NCBI GenBank assembly: GCA_024635995.1
Contig: JAGXHW010000028.1
Location: forward strand, 1-64,000
Source of the DNA: Clostridiaceae bacterium
Lineage (GTDB): Bacteria > Bacillota > Clostridia > Peptostreptococcales > Tindalliaceae
Reading direction: 5' to 3'
Length of the DNA: 64,000 nt
Within the stretch, counting starts at the first letter, position 1. Every line of letters begins with the position of its first letter. Below, one piece after another: positions 59,369 to 64,000 of this stretch. The translations under genes and the position numbers were made by a program. The notes under the pieces are model-generated. The model ran no database searches. It saw only the letters and a list, made by a program, of their open reading frames with translations, and was not told the DNA's origin.

Positions 59369-61054
59369 ATGGATTATAATGTATTAATCGGCGGGGCTGC
59401 TGGTCAGGGAATAGACACATTGTCAACTTTATTCCAACGCAGCCTTTATCGTCATGGATACCATGTTTTTGTGCATAAAGATTATATGTCCCGGGTGCGG
59501 GGCGGACATAATTTTATACAAATTCGCTTTAGTGACACGCCATTGCTGTCACATCGTGATCCGCTGGATCTGATTGTAGCCCTTGACGAAACAACTGTTA
59601 AAGAACATATGTCTCGTTTACAGAAAAGTGGATTTCTGATGGCAGATGAAGAAATCAAAAAACAATCAGACCGGATGATCACATTCCCCATCCATAAGTT
59701 GGCTAAAGAAGCCGGTAATTCCAAAACCTTCACGTCTGTCTTTTTGGGATTACTGCTTAAATGGTATGGTTTACCTTTGGAGCAGACAGAAGCTTTTCTG
59801 TTGGAAACATTTCATGACAAATCGCCTGAAGCTAATGTGAAAGCCCTTCAGTCAGGTGCGGCTCTGATTAAAGAGAAAGTGTCCCTTCCTCCTGGATCAC
59901 TGTCAGACCATCTGCTGGTCGACGGCAACCAGGCAATTGCCTTGGGCGCCATCGCTGCAGGCGTCACATTCTACTCCGCCTACCCAATGACGCCTTCCAC
60001 CAGTATTATGAACACCCTGGCATCATATCAAACAGAAGCGGGGATTGTTGTGGAACAGGCTGAAGATGAAATTGCCGCCATTAACATGGCCATCGGCGCC
60101 AATTATGCCGGTATCCGTGCCATGACAGGCACATCCGGCGGTGGTTTTTCCCTTATGACTGAAGCTCTGGGTCTGGCCGGCATCACAGAGACACCGTTGG
60201 TCGTGGCCAATGTACAACGACCGGGACCCGCCACTGGTTTCCCCACACGGACGGAGCAAAGTGACCTGAGCTTTATCCTCACCGCCTCCCATGGAGAAAT
60301 TACCCGCATGGTGATTGCTTTACGTAACCCGGAGGAATCCTTTTACCAGACAACCCGTGCCTTTAACCTGTCTGAAAAATACCAGGTACCTGTTATTCTT
60401 CTCAGTGATCAGTATTTAGCTGATTATACTGTGACTGTGCCCGCTTTTGATGTGTCCCATGTGACCATAGACCGCCATTTTGCTGATGGTTCCTCTTATT
60501 CTGAAGATCATCCGTACCAACGGTATGAACTAACTGATAATGGCCTTTCTCCCCGCCTCATCCCTGGAAAAATCCCAGGACTTGTGGTGCTTGCCGACAG
60601 TGATGAACATGACGAGGACGGGCACATCACCGAATCGGCCGAAATGCGGATCAACATGATGAAAAAAAGAATGGGTAAACTGGAACTTATAAAAGAAGAG
60701 TTGCAGGAACCCTGGATGTTGGGCGATGCTCAACCGGATATTCTATTATTGGCCTGGGGATCCATTGCCGGTCCCCTGGAAGAAGCCATTACCCGCCTAC
60801 GGAAAGAAAATGAATCGTTGTCCATTGGCGCCCTGGTCTTTGGTGATCTGTGGCCGCTCCCCACCAAGCAACTGACATCATTGGCAGAAAAAGCCAAAGT
60901 GCTGGTAAACATTGAACAAAACTACACCGGTCAGTTGGCTAAATTAATTCGTCAGGAAACAGGGTTTCATTGCACAAAAAGTATTTTAAAGTATGACGGC
61001 CGGCAAATGACGCCTGAATTCATCCTGGAAATGTTGAAAAAGGAGGTGCTCTAA
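59369..61054 (+). CDS. korA: 2-oxoacid:ferredoxin oxidoreductase, fused gamma-alpha subunit
   Basis: GGAAGQGIDTLSTLF, SRVRGGHNF; YPMTPSTSIMNTLA, AEDEIAAINMAIGANYAGIRAMTGTSGGGFSLM. Confidence 0.92.
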   Translation: MDYNVLIGGAAGQGIDTLSTLFQRSLYRHGYHVFVHKDYMSRVRGGHNFIQIRFSDTPLLSHRDPLDLIVALDETTVKEHMSRLQKSGFLMADEEIKKQSDRMITFPIHKLAKEAGNSKTFTSVFLGLLLKWYGLPLEQTEAFLLETFHDKSPEANVKALQSGAALIKEKVSLPPGSLSDHLLVDGNQAIALGAIAAGVTFYSAYPMTPSTSIMNTLASYQTEAGIVVEQAEDEIAAINMAIGANYAGIRAMTGTSGGGFSLMTEALGLAGITETPLVVANVQRPGPATGFPTRTEQSDLSFILTASHGEITRMVIALRNPEESFYQTTRAFNLSEKYQVPVILLSDQYLADYTVTVPAFDVSHVTIDRHFADGSSYSEDHPYQRYELTDNGLSPRLIPGKIPGLVVLADSDEHDEDGHITESAEMRINMMKKRMGKLELIKEELQEPWMLGDAQPDILLLAWGSIAGPLEEAITRLRKENESLSIGALVFGDLWPLPTKQLTSLAEKAKVLVNIEQNYTGQLAKLIRQETGFHCTKSILKYDGRQMTPEFILEMLKKEVL

Positions 61055-61912
61055 ATGAATGAATCCAGTCGTTTTTATTCGTCTGATGAAGTGGCCTGGT
61101 GCCCAGGTTGTGGTAACCACGCTCTTTTGGCAATTTTAAAGCAAGCACTGGAAGAATTAGACAAAAACCCTCACGAAGTGTTGATTTGCTCCGGTATCGG
61201 TCAGGCTGCTAAAACGCCCCATTATGTGAACGTAAACGGCTTTAACGGTCTTCACGGACGAGCCATCCCCCCAGCCTTTGGCGCAAAGGTGGCAAATAAA
61301 GATCTGACTGTGATTATTAATTCCGGTGATGGTGATTCCTATGGTGAAGGTGGCAACCATCTGATTCATAACATGCGCCGAAACCTGGACATCACGCATT
61401 TTGTCCATGACAACATGATCTATGGCCTAACCAAGGGACAGGCTTCCCCCACAACCAGACCAGGGCATACCACAGGCATACAAACAGAAGGCGTTGTGCT
61501 TAACCCTCTTAATCCTTTGGCCTTGGCCATCACCATGGGTGCCACCTTTGTTGCTCGGGGTTTTGTTGGCGAAAAAGAACAGCTTGTGGAACTGATGAAA
61601 CAAGCCATTACTCATAAGGGGTATGCTTTACTGGATATTTTTCAGCCATGTGTAATCTTCAATAAAATAAACACCTTTCAATGGTATAAAGAGCACACAT
61701 TCAAACTGCCTGAATCCTACGATCCCACTGACCGGGCGACTGCGCTGCAGATGGCTTTTGAATGGGATGATGGCATTCCTCTGGGTGTGTTGTTTAAAGA
61801 GGACCGAACAACCTACACCGAATCCATTGAAGTGCTTCGTGAAGGTCCACCCCTTGTTGACCGAAAGTTAAAACCTGATCGTGTGATACCGTTCCTGGAT
61901 AACTTTAAATAG
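61055..61912 (+). CDS. korB: 2-oxoacid:ferredoxin oxidoreductase beta subunit
   Basis: WCPGCGNHALL, CSGIGQAAKTPHY, GLHGRAIPPA, GDGDSYGEGGNHLIH; TPP motif. Confidence 0.93.
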   Translation: MNESSRFYSSDEVAWCPGCGNHALLAILKQALEELDKNPHEVLICSGIGQAAKTPHYVNVNGFNGLHGRAIPPAFGAKVANKDLTVIINSGDGDSYGEGGNHLIHNMRRNLDITHFVHDNMIYGLTKGQASPTTRPGHTTGIQTEGVVLNPLNPLALAITMGATFVARGFVGEKEQLVELMKQAITHKGYALLDIFQPCVIFNKINTFQWYKEHTFKLPESYDPTDRATALQMAFEWDDGIPLGVLFKEDRTTYTESIEVLREGPPLVDRKLKPDRVIPFLDNFK

Positions 61913-61988
61913 GGTAATTTTTTTACCTTTCACAGGGTCTTTAAGTTATCAAAAAAAAAATGCTTAAAGGTACGCTAAATAATAAAAA

Positions 61989-62016
61989 AACGAGGAAACC
62001 AATTGGTTTCCTCGTT
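61989..62016. terminator. Bidirectional terminator between korB and the V-ATPase operon
   Basis: Perfect palindrome AACGAGGAAACCAATTGGTTTCCTCGTT. Confidence 0.85.
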
Positions 62017-62655
62017 CTATGCTTTAGCTTTCTTTTTGGATTTTGACTTTCCCTTCACTCTCTTCAGTCTAAAGAAGTCTTCTCTTTCCTTCTCCTGCAG
62101 TACTTCGTCAATGTACTTGATTGTTGTCCTGTATTTAGGAATTTGTATTTTGTCAAGTGCATTGGCTCTTTTCTGGGTCTTCTTTATCTCCATTGCCAGT
62201 TTGTAAACTGAGTTTTCGACTTCAGCAAGCTGATAAATTAGTTTTCTTATTTCAATAAAGCTCAGAACCGTTCTGTCAAATGCTGAATTCGTTCTAAAAA
62301 ACCCATACTCTGTTGTGAATTCTCTTTCTTCTATCTTGATAATCGGCACTTCTACACCCATTACTGACTTATAGAGAATTGTATAATCAGGTTCTTTTTC
62401 AATAGACTGTGCAAGCTCCTCGATATATTCAGAACCCTTAGTAATGTTTGCAAGCTTCAGTGCCTCATAGGCTACAGAAAATTTTTCATCGATTTTATTT
62501 TGAAGCTCATTTGCATTGTCTATAAGGGCCATCATTTCCCTGATCAGCACAACTCTTTTTTTATCAAGAAGCTCAAAACCCTTAAGTGCGAATTGCAATG
62601 AACTCTTTGATTTTATCAAGTTTGCCTTGGTTGGAGTCACTTTATAAACAGCCAT
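62017..62655 (-). CDS. ntpD: V-type ATP synthase subunit D
   Basis: VTPTKANLIKSKSSLQFALKGFELLDKKRVVLIREMM; downstream of subunit B. Confidence 0.92.
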   Translation of the reverse strand: MAVYKVTPTKANLIKSKSSLQFALKGFELLDKKRVVLIREMMALIDNANELQNKIDEKFSVAYEALKLANITKGSEYIEELAQSIEKEPDYTILYKSVMGVEVPIIKIEEREFTTEYGFFRTNSAFDRTVLSFIEIRKLIYQLAEVENSVYKLAMEIKKTQKRANALDKIQIPKYRTTIKYIDEVLQEKEREDFFRLKRVKGKSKSKKKAKA

Positions 62656-62664
62656 AAATTCACC

Positions 62665-64000
62665 CTATTCCATGTACTTTGCTATAATATCCGGATTTAG
62701 TCTGTCCAGTTCCTCTCTCGGCAAAATCTTCAATAATTCCCATGCCAAGTCCAGCGTGTCAAATATTTCTCTATTCTCATTTAAGCTCTGGGTGATAAAT
62801 CTGCTTTCAAAAGCATCACCAAACTTCATGTAGTATTTATCTCTATCAGAAAGGTCCTCTTCTCCTACTATCTGAGCAAGTGCTCTTACCTCTTGTACTT
62901 TAGAGTAAGATGAAAACAACTGGTTTGAAACATCAGGATGGTCTTCCCGGGTAAATCCTTCTCCTATTCCATCTTTCATCAGACGTGAAAGTGATGGAAG
63001 TACATTGATAGGTGGATATATTGCCTTTTGATCCAGTGTTCTTTCCAATACAACCTGGCCTTCTGTTATGTACCCAGTAAGGTCTGGTATTGGGTGAGTA
63101 ATGTCATCATTTGGCATTGTCAATATTGGTATCAATGTTACGGAACCATCTATTCCATGAATCATACCAGCTCTCTCATAAAGAGAGGCAAGGTCTGAAT
63201 ATAGATATCCTGGATACCCTCTTCTACTGGGCACCTCTTCCCGAAGTGATGATACCTCTCGTAAAGCCTCACCGTAGCTGGTTATATCAGTCATAATGAC
63301 CAATACGTGTTGATTTTCCTCATAAGCTAGATACTCAGCAGCTGTTAACGCACACCTTGGTGTGATGATTCTCTCCATGATTGGATCATCTGCATAGTTT
63401 ACATACATAACTACCTTTTCCTGTACACCTGCTTTTCTAAATGCATCTTCAAAATAGAATGCTTCATCGTGCTTTACGCCTATCGCAGCAAAAATGATCG
63501 AGAACTTATTGTCTCCTTCTTTGGACTGGATTTTCGCCTGGCGTACGATCTGTGCGGCCAATTCATTATGTGGAAGTCCTGCTCCTGAAAAAATAGGTAG
63601 CTTCTGTCCTCTTATGAGTGTTGTAAGTCCGTCAATTGAAGATATCCCTGTCTGAATAAAGTTTCTGGGATACTCCCTTGAAACGGGATTTATAGGTCTA
63701 CCGTTTACATTGAAAAACTTTTCCGAGTAAATATCTCCTCCTCCATCAATAGGTTCCCCTATTCCATTGAAGGTTCTTCCGAGAATTTTTTTGGAGAGTG
63801 GTATTTCAAATGGCTTACCCTCAAAACTTACTTTTGTGTTCTCTACAGAAATTCCCATTGTTTGTCCAAATACCTGGACAACGACACTATCCTTGTCAAT
63901 CTTTATTACACGGCCAACCATTGTATTTCCCAGTCGATCCTCAACCTCTACTATTTCACCATATCCTACTGAATGGACCTTTGATAACTCTATCAAAGCT
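62665..64000 (-). CDS. ntpB: V-type ATP synthase subunit B (5' end beyond the window)
   Basis: [65 protein letters not shown]. The frame stays open to the right edge, so the TTG at 63996 is probably not the real start. Confidence 0.93.
   Translation of the reverse strand, partial: ALIELSKVHSVGYGEIVEVEDRLGNTMVGRVIKIDKDSVVVQVFGQTMGISVENTKVSFEGKPFEIPLSKKILGRTFNGIGEPIDGGGDIYSEKFFNVNGRPINPVSREYPRNFIQTGISSIDGLTTLIRGQKLPIFSGAGLPHNELAAQIVRQAKIQSKEGDNKFSIIFAAIGVKHDEAFYFEDAFRKAGVQEKVVMYVNYADDPIMERIITPRCALTAAEYLAYEENQHVLVIMTDITSYGEALREVSSLREEVPSRRGYPGYLYSDLASLYERAGMIHGIDGSVTLIPILTMPNDDITHPIPDLTGYITEGQVVLERTLDQKAIYPPINVLPSLSRLMKDGIGEGFTREDHPDVSNQLFSSYSKVQEVRALAQIVGEEDLSDRDKYYMKFGDAFESRFITQSLNENREIFDTLDLAWELLKILPREELDRLNPDIIAKYME

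Noticed and set aside
1-64000. Prophage, transposon, rRNA or tRNA genes
   Set aside because: No integrase/transposase proteins, rRNA signature segments or tRNA cloverleaf sequences were recognised by eye; a tRNAscan/Infernal run would be decisive.

Overview
This 64 kb window looks like chromosome of a strictly anaerobic, low-to-mid GC Clostridia-type Firmicute. The lineage is inferred from T-box leaders, NrdD/NrdG, KorAB, aldehyde:ferredoxin oxidoreductase, V-type ATPase and gene style. Most of it is housekeeping and metabolic genes, largely on the minus strand: hslO, cspA-like, hpt, metF/metH with a separate reactivation-domain gene, folC, valS, Orn/Lys/Arg decarboxylase, nrdD/nrdG, murI, pgi, mgtE, rodA, an acyl-CoA dehydratase activase trio, AOR plus a MoaD/ThiS-like protein, a NarL-type two-component system, glutamine synthetase, a SpoIIE-type phosphatase, apbE, mobA, korAB and ntpB/ntpD. 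I saw no rRNA, tRNA, CRISPR array, prophage or transposase. The most interesting signals are two probable selenoprotein genes that conventional ORF calling splits at an in-frame TGA. (1) 9575-10237 (-) is an exported C_GCAxxG_C_C-type redox protein with TGA at codon 80, followed by a strong bacterial-SECIS-like hairpin. (2) 37614-37925 (+) is a small MerT-like membrane protein in which TGA replaces the second Cys of the transporter's Cys-Cys pair, also followed by a SECIS-like hairpin with a GGACU loop. Other observations: a BirA-type operator overlapping a near-consensus promoter upstream of bioY, two T-box leaders (predicted Val and Ile specifiers), a tandem repeat fused to a terminator arm, a probable FMN-binding-domain gene remnant, and missed small ORFs.
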